A stretch of 64,000 nt of DNA from Citrobacter freundii (GTDB lineage: Bacteria; Pseudomonadota; Gammaproteobacteria; Enterobacterales; Enterobacteriaceae): NCBI RefSeq assembly GCF_011077955.1, contig NZ_JAALBX010000001.1, positions 62,001-126,000 on the forward strand. The letters run 5' to 3'. Shown piece by piece: positions 56,854 to 64,000 of this stretch (position 1 is the stretch's first letter; each line of letters opens with the position of its first letter). A model generated the notes under the pieces. The model did not search any database and was not told the origin of the DNA. It saw nothing but the letters and a program-made list of their open reading frames with translations. The translations under genes and the position numbers were made by a program.

Positions 56854-57570
56854 TTACTTCAGTCCGCTAACCAGTTTATTGCGCTGGCCTTCCAGGGTTA
56901 TCACGCGCTGACACACATCGCGGCCAAATTGCTGGAAGTCCTGCTCCTGGTTTTTCCATTCGTTCTGAATCGCCGTTTGCAGCCCGCCCAGGCTTCCCAG
57001 TACGCCCTGTAAAGGATTACCGCCGCCTTTGAGCACCGCTTTGGCGCCCATTTCGTTAATGCTGTCCTGGAGGATGCCGCCCATCGCCTGATTCACCAGT
57101 TGCTGACCATCAGCCCGCACTTGATCGATAGCTTTATAGTGGAAGGTCAGCCCGTCGCTACGCGGCTCAATAATACGGTTCATCTGCGTTTTGAGTTGAG
57201 CATCAAGGCTTGTGAGGCGGGTGCGCATATTGCTGTTGGCGCCAACTTCCTGGGTGATGACGCGATCCAACGCCACGCGCCCTTTTTCTACCCGGCTAAG
57301 CGCGCCCTGATGGATCCACGGCAAATCGGTTCGGAGCGCCTTTTGATAATCCAGCGCCTGCTGACGCTGCGCTGCCGTCAGGTTTTTCTGCTCGCCGTTG
57401 TACTGCACAGAGCCGTCAGGGCCTATTACCAGGTTGCCATTTTCACCCACCACCTGCACGGTTTGCGGGCTGAGCACCACATCGTCACGCGGCGTGACGC
57501 TGCATTTGTATTCGGCCTGAGCCTGCATCGCCGTTACCAGCAATACGCCCATAAGCGCTTTACGCATCAT
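56854..57570 (-). CDS. yggN: DUF2884 periplasmic protein YggN
   Basis: Exported protein of 238 residues, function unknown. A signal peptide ([19 protein letters not shown]) precedes the DUF2884 region, nearly matching K-12 YggN in [20 protein letters not shown] and [18 protein letters not shown]. Two cysteines ([14 protein letters not shown]) may pair. AGGGAG lies just before the ATG pair at 57570/57567. mutT follows after 13 bp, a linkage created by the rearrangement. Confidence 0.94.
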   Translation of the reverse strand: MMRKALMGVLLVTAMQAQAEYKCSVTPRDDVVLSPQTVQVVGENGNLVIGPDGSVQYNGEQKNLTAAQRQQALDYQKALRTDLPWIHQGALSRVEKGRVALDRVITQEVGANSNMRTRLTSLDAQLKTQMNRIIEPRSDGLTFHYKAIDQVRADGQQLVNQAMGGILQDSINEMGAKAVLKGGGNPLQGVLGSLGGLQTAIQNEWKNQEQDFQQFGRDVCQRVITLEGQRNKLVSGLK

Positions 57571-57646
57571 ATCGACTCCCTATGTACCTTAAATAAATCA
57601 AGTTACAGCCAGTTCACCTGCACCTTGAGTATGACGGGTAAAGCAA

Positions 57647-57666
57647 AACGGGCCAATCGGCCCGTT
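57647..57666 (-). terminator. Terminator after yggL
   Basis: Stem AACGGGCC / GGCCCGTT with a 4-nt loop; leftward it is followed by TTGC then T3. Lies between yggL and yggN. Confidence 0.7.
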
Positions 57667-57676
57667 ATTGATGAAA

Positions 57677-58003
57677 TCAATCCCACCACACATCGAACAG
57701 ATCGCTTAAGCGGATCTCTTCAAGTTTACGGGCTTCAAGCCATTTGCGTACCGCTGCCTGATCCTCTTCGGTACATTTGCCAATTTCCTGCTTGCAGATA
57801 AGTCCTTCCCATGCGAGGTAACCACTGCCGTCAAAGGCCAGTCCGTTTGGCTCAATCACTTCATTGATTAAATCATCAACGGTTTTATCCACCACCTCTT
57901 CGCTGGTGCCTTCCGGGAAACGCCAGGCGACCGAGAACCCCAGTTCCTGGAATTCATCAATGTGCATCTTTTTACGTAAACGACGGCTGCGGTTCTTTGC
58001 CAT
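57677..58003 (-). CDS. yggL: YggL family 50S-associated protein
   Basis: Small acidic-to-neutral cytoplasmic protein of 108 residues, near identical to K-12 YggL ([47 protein letters not shown]). Reported to associate with ribosomes; role not well defined. The ATG at 58003 overlaps the trmB stop (TAATG), so it is coupled to trmB; an upstream start at 58033 would lie inside trmB and is not conserved. Confidence 0.94.
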   Translation of the reverse strand: MAKNRSRRLRKKMHIDEFQELGFSVAWRFPEGTSEEVVDKTVDDLINEVIEPNGLAFDGSGYLAWEGLICKQEIGKCTEEDQAAVRKWLEARKLEEIRLSDLFDVWWD

Positions 58004-58722
58004 TATTTCACCCTCTCGAACATTAAGTCCCATACGCCGTGACCAAGACGATGGCCACGTTGTTCAAATTTGGTTACCGGACGCGATTGCGGGCGCGGTA
58101 CGTAGTCATTGTTTTCGGACAGGTTCTTATAACCGTCAACAGACGACATCACTTCGAGCATATGTTGCGCATAAGGTTCCCAGTCGGTTGCCATATGGAA
58201 CACGCCGCCAGCCTTTAATTTACTCTTCACCAGCTCCGCGAACGGCGCCTGCACGATGCGCCGCTTGTTGTGGCGCGCCTTATGCCACGGATCCGGGAAG
58301 AACAACTGCACCATGGTAAGAGAATTATCAGGGATCATGGTTTGCAACACTTCTACCGCGTCGTGACACATCACGCGCAGGTTCTCGACGCCTTCTTCAT
58401 GCGCCAGGCTCAGGCAGGCGCCCACGCCCGGTGAATGCACTTCAATCCCTAAAAAATCCTGGTGCGGGTTCGCTTTGGCCATCGCCACCAGCGATGCGCC
58501 CATACCGAAGCCAATTTCAAGCGTCACTGGCGCGCTGCGGCCAAACAGTGCCGTAAAGTCGAGCGGCGCGGGAGTGAACTCAACGCCCATCACCGGCCAG
58601 TAGTTATCCAGCGCATGCTGCTGGCCTTTCGTCAGGCGGCCCTGGCGGCGGACAAAGCTGCGGATACGGCGCAGCGGGCGGCCGCTTTCATCAAATTCCG
58701 GTGAAATGACGTCGTTATTCAT
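58003..58722 (-). CDS. trmB: tRNA (guanine-N7-)-methyltransferase TrmB
   Basis: Methylates G46 of tRNAs using S-adenosylmethionine. 239 residues as in K-12: SAM-binding [27 protein letters not shown], the catalytic [17 protein letters not shown] and [14 protein letters not shown]. Start placed at ATG 58722 ([16 protein letters not shown]) matching K-12; an ATG at 58770 is less likely. Divergent from mutY, a conserved arrangement. Confidence 0.97.
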   Translation of the reverse strand: MNNDVISPEFDESGRPLRRIRSFVRRQGRLTKGQQHALDNYWPVMGVEFTPAPLDFTALFGRSAPVTLEIGFGMGASLVAMAKANPHQDFLGIEVHSPGVGACLSLAHEEGVENLRVMCHDAVEVLQTMIPDNSLTMVQLFFPDPWHKARHNKRRIVQAPFAELVKSKLKAGGVFHMATDWEPYAQHMLEVMSSVDGYKNLSENNDYVPRPQSRPVTKFEQRGHRLGHGVWDLMFERVK

Positions 58723-58875
58723 GATTTCAGTCTGTGTCAGTGAGTGGAAAAGCAAACCGGCATTATCCAAAGATAGTCATGGGATGCAAGCACAGGAAAG
58801 TTCCGGTTTACAGCCTTTTCGCTCTGTGCTGCAATCTGGGCCCTGAAACTCATAGCCGGATAGCACGCGTTCATG

Positions 58876-59964
58876 ATGCAAGCGCAGCAATTTTCTCGCC
58901 AGGTGCTCGACTGGTACGACAAATACGGGCGGAAAACGCTCCCCTGGCAGATCGACAAAACGCCCTACAAAGTATGGCTGTCTGAAGTGATGCTGCAACA
59001 AACGCAAGTCACCACGGTTATTCCTTATTTCACGCGTTTTATGGCGCGTTTCCCCACCGTGACCGATCTGGCAAATGCGCCGCTTGATGAAGTGCTGCAT
59101 TTATGGACGGGGCTTGGTTATTACGCCCGCGCCCGCAATCTTCATAAAGCGGCGCAAAGGGTCGCGGAACACTTCAACGGGCACTTCCCGGAAACGTTCG
59201 ACGATGTGGCAGCGCTGCCGGGCGTGGGGCGCTCTACCGCTGGCGCTATCCTTTCGCTGTCGCTGGGCCAACACTTTCCTATACTCGACGGCAACGTGAA
59301 GCGAGTGCTGGCGCGCTGCTATGCCGTGGAAGGCTGGCCGGGTAAGAAAGAGGTCGAGAAAAAGCTCTGGTCGCTGAGCGAAGCCGTCACCCCTGCGCAA
59401 GGCGTGGAGCGCTTTAATCAGGCGATGATGGATTTAGGCGCGATGGTGTGTACGCGCTCGCGCCCGAAATGCGAGCTGTGCCCGCTGCAATCAGGCTGCG
59501 TGGCATATGCCACTCAAAGCTGGGCGGCTTACCCTGGCAAAAAGCCAAAACAGGTACTGCCGGAAAAAGTCGGGTATTTTTTGCTGATGCAGCAGGATAA
59601 CGCGGTGCAGTTGACCCAGCGCCCACCGGTGGGGTTATGGGGCGGTTTGTACTGCTTCCCCCAGTTTGACAGTGAAGCGAGCCTGCGCGAGTGGCTGGCG
59701 AAACGTAACATTAAGGCCGATAATCTGACGCAACTTAACGCGTTCCGCCATACTTTCAGCCACTTCCATTTGGATATTGTGCCCATGTGGCTTTCTGTGT
59801 CCTCCCGGGCGTCTTGCATGGAGGAAGCGCGCACACTCTGGTATAACCTGGCACAGCCGCCATCCGTTGGGCTTGCTGCCCCGGTTGAGCGCTTATTGCA
59901 ACAATTACACGCGGAGCCGGTTATTACACAACCTCTTCGCCACGATAGTGAGGACTCACAATGA
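58876..59964 (+). CDS. mutY: Adenine DNA glycosylase MutY
   Basis: Removes adenine mispaired with 8-oxoguanine. About 362 residues (350 in K-12, with a longer C-terminus here). HhH-GPD fold with catalytic Glu37-type residue in [22 protein letters not shown] with the catalytic Asp in [10 protein letters not shown], a [4Fe-4S] cluster Cx6Cx2Cx5C ([17 protein letters not shown]), and a MutT-like C-terminal domain recognising 8-oxoG ([12 protein letters not shown]). Start ATG 58876 ([11 protein letters not shown]) matches K-12. Its stop overlaps yggX by 4 nt. Confidence 0.97.
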   Translation: MQAQQFSRQVLDWYDKYGRKTLPWQIDKTPYKVWLSEVMLQQTQVTTVIPYFTRFMARFPTVTDLANAPLDEVLHLWTGLGYYARARNLHKAAQRVAEHFNGHFPETFDDVAALPGVGRSTAGAILSLSLGQHFPILDGNVKRVLARCYAVEGWPGKKEVEKKLWSLSEAVTPAQGVERFNQAMMDLGAMVCTRSRPKCELCPLQSGCVAYATQSWAAYPGKKPKQVLPEKVGYFLLMQQDNAVQLTQRPPVGLWGGLYCFPQFDSEASLREWLAKRNIKADNLTQLNAFRHTFSHFHLDIVPMWLSVSSRASCMEEARTLWYNLAQPPSVGLAAPVERLLQQLHAEPVITQPLRHDSEDSQ

Positions 59965-60236
59965 GCAGAACGATTTTTTGTACCTACCTGCAGCGCGATG
60001 CCGAAGGCCAGGATTTCCAACTCTATCCGGGCGATCTGGGAAAACGCATCTATAACGAGATTTCCAAAGAGGCGTGGAAGCTGTGGCAGACCAAGCAAAC
60101 CATGCTTATCAATGAAAAGAAACTCAATATGATGAACCCGGAGCACCGCAAGCTGCTGGAACAGGAAATGGTCAACTTCCTGTTCGAAGGGAAAGACGTG
60201 CACATTGAGGGCTATACGCCGCCAGAACAACAATAA
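59961..60236 (+). CDS. yggX: Fe(2+)-trafficking protein YggX
   Basis: Small protein protecting iron-sulfur enzymes from oxidants and aiding iron supply, including to MutY in Salmonella work. 91 residues as in K-12: [20 protein letters not shown] with the conserved Cys7, [14 protein letters not shown] and [16 protein letters not shown]. Translationally coupled to mutY. Confidence 0.97.
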   Translation: MSRTIFCTYLQRDAEGQDFQLYPGDLGKRIYNEISKEAWKLWQTKQTMLINEKKLNMMNPEHRKLLEQEMVNFLFEGKDVHIEGYTPPEQQ

Positions 60237-60255
60237 GGGCCTTTGGCCCTTTTTT
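60235..60255 (+). terminator. Terminator after yggX
   Basis: Stem AAGGGCC / GGCCCTT with loop TTT and a T6 tail; the stem begins within the yggX stop codon. Confidence 0.88.
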
Positions 60256-60294
60256 GACAACATAACATCAATAACACAACGCACTCCCTTAACG

Positions 60295-61371
60295 ATGAAA
60301 AAATTACTCGCGCTGGCTTTGATTGCGCCGTTACTCATCTCGTGCTCCAGTAAAAAAACGGAAAGCTATAATCCGGAACTGGAAAAGGATACCAACGGTT
60401 TTGACATCCTTATGGGGCAGTTCGCCCATAACATTGAAAACATCTGGGGATTTAACGAAGTCCTGATCGCAGGGCCGAAAGACTACGTTAAATACACCGA
60501 CGGCTACCAGACCCGCAGCCATATCAACTTTGATCAAGGTACTATCACGTTTGAGACAATCGCAGGCACCGAACCTGCCGACCATCTGCGTAAGGCGATT
60601 ATCACGACCTTGCTGATGGGGGACGATCCGGGGTCAATCGATCTCTACTCGGATGTAAACGATATTCCGATTTCTAAAGAGCCGTTCCTGTATGGGCAGG
60701 TTGTGGACAATCACGGCGAGCCTATACGCTGGCAGTGGCGTGCAGCACGCTATGCTGATTACCTGCTGCAAACCCAAATGAAGAGCCGCAGCAACGGCCT
60801 GCGTATTATCTACAGCGTCACCATTAACCTGGTGTCGAACCACCTTGATAAGCGTGCCCATAAATATGTGGGAATGGTGCGTCAGGCCTCGCGCAAATAC
60901 GGGGTGGATGAGTCGCTTATTCTTGCGATTATGCAAACAGAGTCGTCGTTTAACCCGTATGCGGTCAGCCGTTCCGACGCGCTGGGCTTAATGCAGGTGG
61001 TGCAGCATACGGCAGGGAAAGATGTGTTCCGCGCCCAGGGGAAATCAGGCACGCCGAGCCGCAGCTATCTTTTCGATCCGCAGAGCAATATTGACACCGG
61101 CACCGCCTATCTCGCGATGCTGAATAATGTTTATCTCGGCGGGATTGCCAACCCTACCTCGCGTCGCTATGCGGTGATCACCGCTTATAACGGCGGTGCG
61201 GGCAGCGTGTTACGGGTGTTCTCAAGCGATAAGATTAAGGCCGCGAGCATCATTAACAGTATGCAGCCGGGCGATGTGTATGAAACCCTGACCACACGCC
61301 ATCCTTCGGCGGAATCTCGTCGTTATCTTTACAAGGTGAATACGGCGCAAAAAAGCTATCGTCGTAAATAG
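60295..61371 (+). CDS. mltC: Membrane-bound lytic murein transglycosylase C
   Basis: Outer-membrane lipoprotein that cleaves peptidoglycan with formation of 1,6-anhydro ends, which AmpD (also in this window) helps recycle. 358 residues; start ATG 60295 gives the lipoprotein signal [17 protein letters not shown] with lipobox LISC. The SLT domain carries the catalytic Glu in [23 protein letters not shown] (shown in part) and [14 protein letters not shown]. An N-terminal extension to 60205 would overlap yggX and is rejected. Confidence 0.96.
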   Translation: MKKLLALALIAPLLISCSSKKTESYNPELEKDTNGFDILMGQFAHNIENIWGFNEVLIAGPKDYVKYTDGYQTRSHINFDQGTITFETIAGTEPADHLRKAIITTLLMGDDPGSIDLYSDVNDIPISKEPFLYGQVVDNHGEPIRWQWRAARYADYLLQTQMKSRSNGLRIIYSVTINLVSNHLDKRAHKYVGMVRQASRKYGVDESLILAIMQTESSFNPYAVSRSDALGLMQVVQHTAGKDVFRAQGKSGTPSRSYLFDPQSNIDTGTAYLAMLNNVYLGGIANPTSRRYAVITAYNGGAGSVLRVFSSDKIKAASIINSMQPGDVYETLTTRHPSAESRRYLYKVNTAQKSYRRK

Positions 61372-61388
61372 CGCGTGTTAAATGTTAC

Positions 61389-61420
61389 ATCCCTCACATT
61401 CATGGTGAGGGATATTTTTT
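61389..61420 (+). terminator. Terminator after mltC
   Basis: Stem ATCCCTCAC / GTGAGGGAT with a 7-nt loop, followed by ATTTTTTT. Confidence 0.93.
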
Positions 61421-61625
61421 TCACGCCCGCCCCGCGTCCCGCGCCGATTCCGTCGGCAAAACTTCTAAGCACATCACAAAATCAGTATGCAATAGGACCA
61501 TTTTTGCAGAATTATGTCGTAGCTAACAAAAAGAACATTCTCTGCAGTGATACCATCCGCACAATTCGTAACCTTCAATGTTTTTATATCAACATTATTT
61601 TGGTTTCTCGTGTGAGGAAAATAAC

Positions 61626-62882
61626 ATGAATTATAAGCTGCAGCTGAAAGTACTCTCGTTTCTGCAGTTCTGCCTGTGGGGAAGCTGGCTGACGACGCTG
61701 GGTTCTTACATGTTCGTCACCCTGAAGTTCGACGGCGCGTCCATCGGGGCAGTGTATAGCTCACTTGGGATCGCGGCAGTCTTTATGCCGACACTTCTGG
61801 GGATCGTGGCAGATAAGTGGATTAGTGCCAAATGGGTTTATGCGTTCTGCCATCTGGTCGGCGCTGGTACGCTATTTATGGCGGCAAGCGTCACCACGCC
61901 TACCGCGATGTTTGTGGTGATCCTTATCAACTCGCTGGCCTACATGCCGACGCTGGGTCTGGTTAACACCATTTCTTACTACCGTCTGCAACAGGCCGGC
62001 TGCGATATCGTCACGCACTTCCCGCCTATCCGTATCTGGGGCACCATCGGCTTTATTATTGCGATGTGGGCGGTGAGCTTCTCCGGGTTTGAGCTGAGCC
62101 ACATGCAGCTTTATATCGGTGCGGCCCTCTCTCTGGCACTGAGCCTGTTTACCCTGACTCTGCCGCATGTGCCGGTTTCCAACCAGCAGAAAAACCAGAG
62201 CTGGTCTACCATGCTTGGTCTGGATGCTTTCGCATTGTTTAAAAACAAGCGCATGGCTATCTTCTTTATCTTCTCTATGCTGCTCGGCGCGGAACTGCAA
62301 ATTACCAATATGTTTGGTAACACCTTCCTGCACAGCTTCGATAAAGATCCGCTTTTCGCCAGCAGCTTTATCGTTCAGCACGCGTCAGTACTGATGTCGA
62401 TTTCGCAGATTTCCGAAACCGTGTTTATCCTGACCATCCCGTTCTTCCTGAGCCGTTACGGCATTAAGAAAGTGATGCTTATCAGTATCATCGCCTGGAT
62501 GTTGCGCTTCGGTCTGTTCGCTTACGGCGACCCAACCCCGATGGGCACCGTGCTGCTGGTTCTGTCGATGATTGTCTACGGTTGCGCCTTCGACTTCTTT
62601 AACATCTCCGGTTCAGTGTTTGTTGAGCAGGAAGTGAAACCGGCCATCCGCGCCAGCGCCCAGGGAATGTTCCTGATGATGACCAACGGCTTCGGCTGTA
62701 TCCTCGGCGGTATCGTGAGCGGCAAAGTGGTTGAGCACTACACCCTGAACGGCATTACCGACTGGCAAACCGTGTGGTTAATTTTCGCAGGCTACTCGCT
62801 GGTTCTGGCGTTCGCGTTCGTCGCCTTGTTCAAATACAAACATGTGAAAGCACCGGCTGCGGCCGCTGTGCACCACGCCTGA
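61626..62882 (+). CDS. nupG: Nucleoside:H+ symporter NupG
   Basis: Inner-membrane nucleoside importer, MFS superfamily, 418 residues and twelve helices as in K-12. Recognisable are LSFLQFCLWGSWLTTLGSYM, the NKRMAIFFIFSMLLGAEL segment and NISGSVFVEQEV. The ATG at 61626 matches K-12 MNLKLQLK and has GAGGAAAA upstream; an ATG at 61578 is unconserved. The 205-bp leader after the mltC terminator is AT-rich and contains its promoter; I could not identify convincing CytR or CRP sites. Confidence 0.96.
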   Translation: MNYKLQLKVLSFLQFCLWGSWLTTLGSYMFVTLKFDGASIGAVYSSLGIAAVFMPTLLGIVADKWISAKWVYAFCHLVGAGTLFMAASVTTPTAMFVVILINSLAYMPTLGLVNTISYYRLQQAGCDIVTHFPPIRIWGTIGFIIAMWAVSFSGFELSHMQLYIGAALSLALSLFTLTLPHVPVSNQQKNQSWSTMLGLDAFALFKNKRMAIFFIFSMLLGAELQITNMFGNTFLHSFDKDPLFASSFIVQHASVLMSISQISETVFILTIPFFLSRYGIKKVMLISIIAWMLRFGLFAYGDPTPMGTVLLVLSMIVYGCAFDFFNISGSVFVEQEVKPAIRASAQGMFLMMTNGFGCILGGIVSGKVVEHYTLNGITDWQTVWLIFAGYSLVLAFAFVALFKYKHVKAPAAAAVHHA

Positions 62883-62899
62883 TAACGTGTGATGAAATA

Positions 62900-62931
62900 A
62901 AAATGCCGACCTTCTGGTCGGCATTTTTTTT
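62900..62931. terminator. Bidirectional terminator between nupG and speC
   Basis: Stem ATGCCGACC / GGTCGGCAT with loop TTCT, flanked by A4 and T9. Overlaps the speC stop. Confidence 0.93.
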
Positions 62932-64000
62932 TACGCTTTCAGCACGTTTCCATAGAGCCGTTTTATCCCGTCGGCATCGGTCTCGCTGTACACGCCCTGT
63001 AACTCCGGCGAGAAGCCCGGCAGTAAATTCACGCCCTCTTCCAGCGCCAGGAAATAACGCTGCACCGCCCCGCCCCACACTTCGCCCGGCACCACGCAAA
63101 GCACCCCTGGCGGATACGGCAGCGCGCCCTCTGCGGCGATACGGCCAGCGGCTTCGCTGATACGCACCAGTTCCACATTGCCACGGATAAATTCGCGGTT
63201 GGCGTCCTGCGGGTTCATCACCACCTGCGGCAGTTCGTCTTTACGGAACATCGCTTTTTGCAGATCTTTGACATTAAAACCGACGTACAGATCATGCATC
63301 TCCTGACATAACTGGCGCAGCGTATAACCTTTATAGCGCACCGAATATTTTTGCCACAGGGATGGCAGCACTTCCGCAAGCGGCGTGTCCTGCTCGATAT
63401 GGCGTTCAAACTGGACCAGCAGCGCCACCAGATGCGCCATTTTCTCCGGGCTTTCCGCCGGTGTCAGAAGGAACAGAATCGAGTTGAGATCCGCCTTCTC
63501 CGGCACCAGGCCATTTTCACGCAGGTAGTTTGCAAGTATCGCCGCGGGCACGCCGAACGCGGCGTAATCGCCAGTGTGGGGATCAATGCCTGGCGTGGTG
63601 AGCAGCAGTTTGCACGGATCGACAAAATATTGGTCGTCAGCATAACCGTCAAAGCCATGCCAGCGCTCGCCAGGGATAAAACTGAAGAAGCGCCGTTCGC
63701 TGGCAATACGCTCGGTGGGATGCTCCTGCCACGGTTTACCGCCCACCACTGGCGGCACAAAAGGTTTGAGCATTGAACACTGGTTGAGGATGGCTTTTCG
63801 CGCATTGATGCCAAGCTCCACGCACTCGGCCCACAGACGGCGTCCGCTCTCTCCTTCATGGATTTTGGCATTGACATCGAGCGCTGCAAACAGCGGATAA
63901 AAGGGGCTGGTGGAGGCGTGCAGCATAAACGCGTTGTTCAGGCGTTTGTGCGGGCAAAACCGCGCCTGGCCGCGCAGGTGATTATCTTTTTTATGGATTT
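62931..64000 (-). CDS. speC: Constitutive ornithine decarboxylase SpeC, C-terminal half (cut by window edge)
   Basis: PLP enzyme making putrescine from ornithine, the precursor for SpeE. About 355 residues are visible, ending GNVLKA; K-12 SpeC is 711, so the N-terminal half is outside. The visible part opens with IHKKDNHLRGQARFCPHKRL, just after where the PLP-binding lysine should be, then has FMLHASTSPFYPLFAALD and DVNAKIHEGESGRRLWAE, and the C-terminal domain (ALPYPPGVLCVVPGEVWGG). PLP lysine and wing domain cannot be checked here. Convergent with nupG, as in K-12. Confidence 0.95.
   Translation of the reverse strand, partial: IHKKDNHLRGQARFCPHKRLNNAFMLHASTSPFYPLFAALDVNAKIHEGESGRRLWAECVELGINARKAILNQCSMLKPFVPPVVGGKPWQEHPTERIASERRFFSFIPGERWHGFDGYADDQYFVDPCKLLLTTPGIDPHTGDYAAFGVPAAILANYLRENGLVPEKADLNSILFLLTPAESPEKMAHLVALLVQFERHIEQDTPLAEVLPSLWQKYSVRYKGYTLRQLCQEMHDLYVGFNVKDLQKAMFRKDELPQVVMNPQDANREFIRGNVELVRISEAAGRIAAEGALPYPPGVLCVVPGEVWGGAVQRYFLALEEGVNLLPGFSPELQGVYSETDADGIKRLYGNVLKA

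Overview
The window is chromosomal DNA from a member of the Enterobacteriaceae. Most proteins are recognisable, often near residue for residue, as counterparts of Escherichia coli K-12 proteins, and the gene order is the enterobacterial 2-4 minute region followed by the 66-67 minute region. It is not E. coli itself: the fimbrial cluster that K-12 carries between folK and panB is absent, a D-threonate type catabolic operon (known from Salmonella) lies between speD and yacL, and an arabinoside uptake/hydrolysis pair lies between aroP and ampE. I see no prophage, insertion sequence, CRISPR array, rRNA or tRNA gene.

Layout. 1-6.2 kb: 5' part of fhuA (ferrichrome receptor), mrcB (PBP1b) and hrpB, all leftward. 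6.3-13.2 kb: thpR, sfsA, dksA, gluQ, pcnB, folK, panB, panC, panD, all rightward (RNA metabolism, stringent response, folate and pantothenate). 13.3-18.2 kb: yadE, yadI, yadH, yadG leftward, can rightward, hpt leftward. 18.3-24.7 kb: gcd, cueO, yacC, and the spermidine genes speE-speD. 24.7-28.9 kb: leftward operon kdgT-type permease / dtnK / pdxA2 / DeoR regulator plus a possible coupled 36-codon ORF, with a perfect inverted repeat in its promoter region. 29-36 kb: yacL, an orphan secreted protein, acnB, a yacH-like DUF3300 gene with a DUF2950 partner, and another small secreted protein. 36.1-43.4 kb: the pyruvate dehydrogenase operon pdhR-aceE-aceF-lpd with a perfect PdhR box. 43.9-47.8 kb: aroP and the GPH symporter/GH43 pair. 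47.9-56.8 kb: ampE-ampD, nadC, ppdD-hofB-hofC (type IV pilin module), guaC, coaE-zapD-yacG and mutT. 56.9-64 kb: yggN, yggL, trmB, mutY, yggX, mltC, nupG and the 3' half of speC.

The most informative structural feature is the join between mutT and yggN. In K-12 these belong to loci at about 2.4 and 66.8 minutes; here they are 13 bp apart and the two blocks have opposite relative orientation, as expected from an inversion whose ends are nearly equidistant from oriC. It separates mutT from secA and puts two GO-system genes, mutT and mutY, about 2 kb apart.

Regulatory sites readable directly include a Fur-type site before fhuA, a perfect CRP palindrome between hpt and gcd, a CueR/MerR-type promoter with a 19-bp spacer before cueO, a PdhR box before pdhR, a candidate operator before the D-threonate operon, an AUU start codon on pcnB and an internal start in mrcB. 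Intrinsic terminators separate most transcription units. No sequence search could be run; names rest on remembered family sequences, motifs and synteny.
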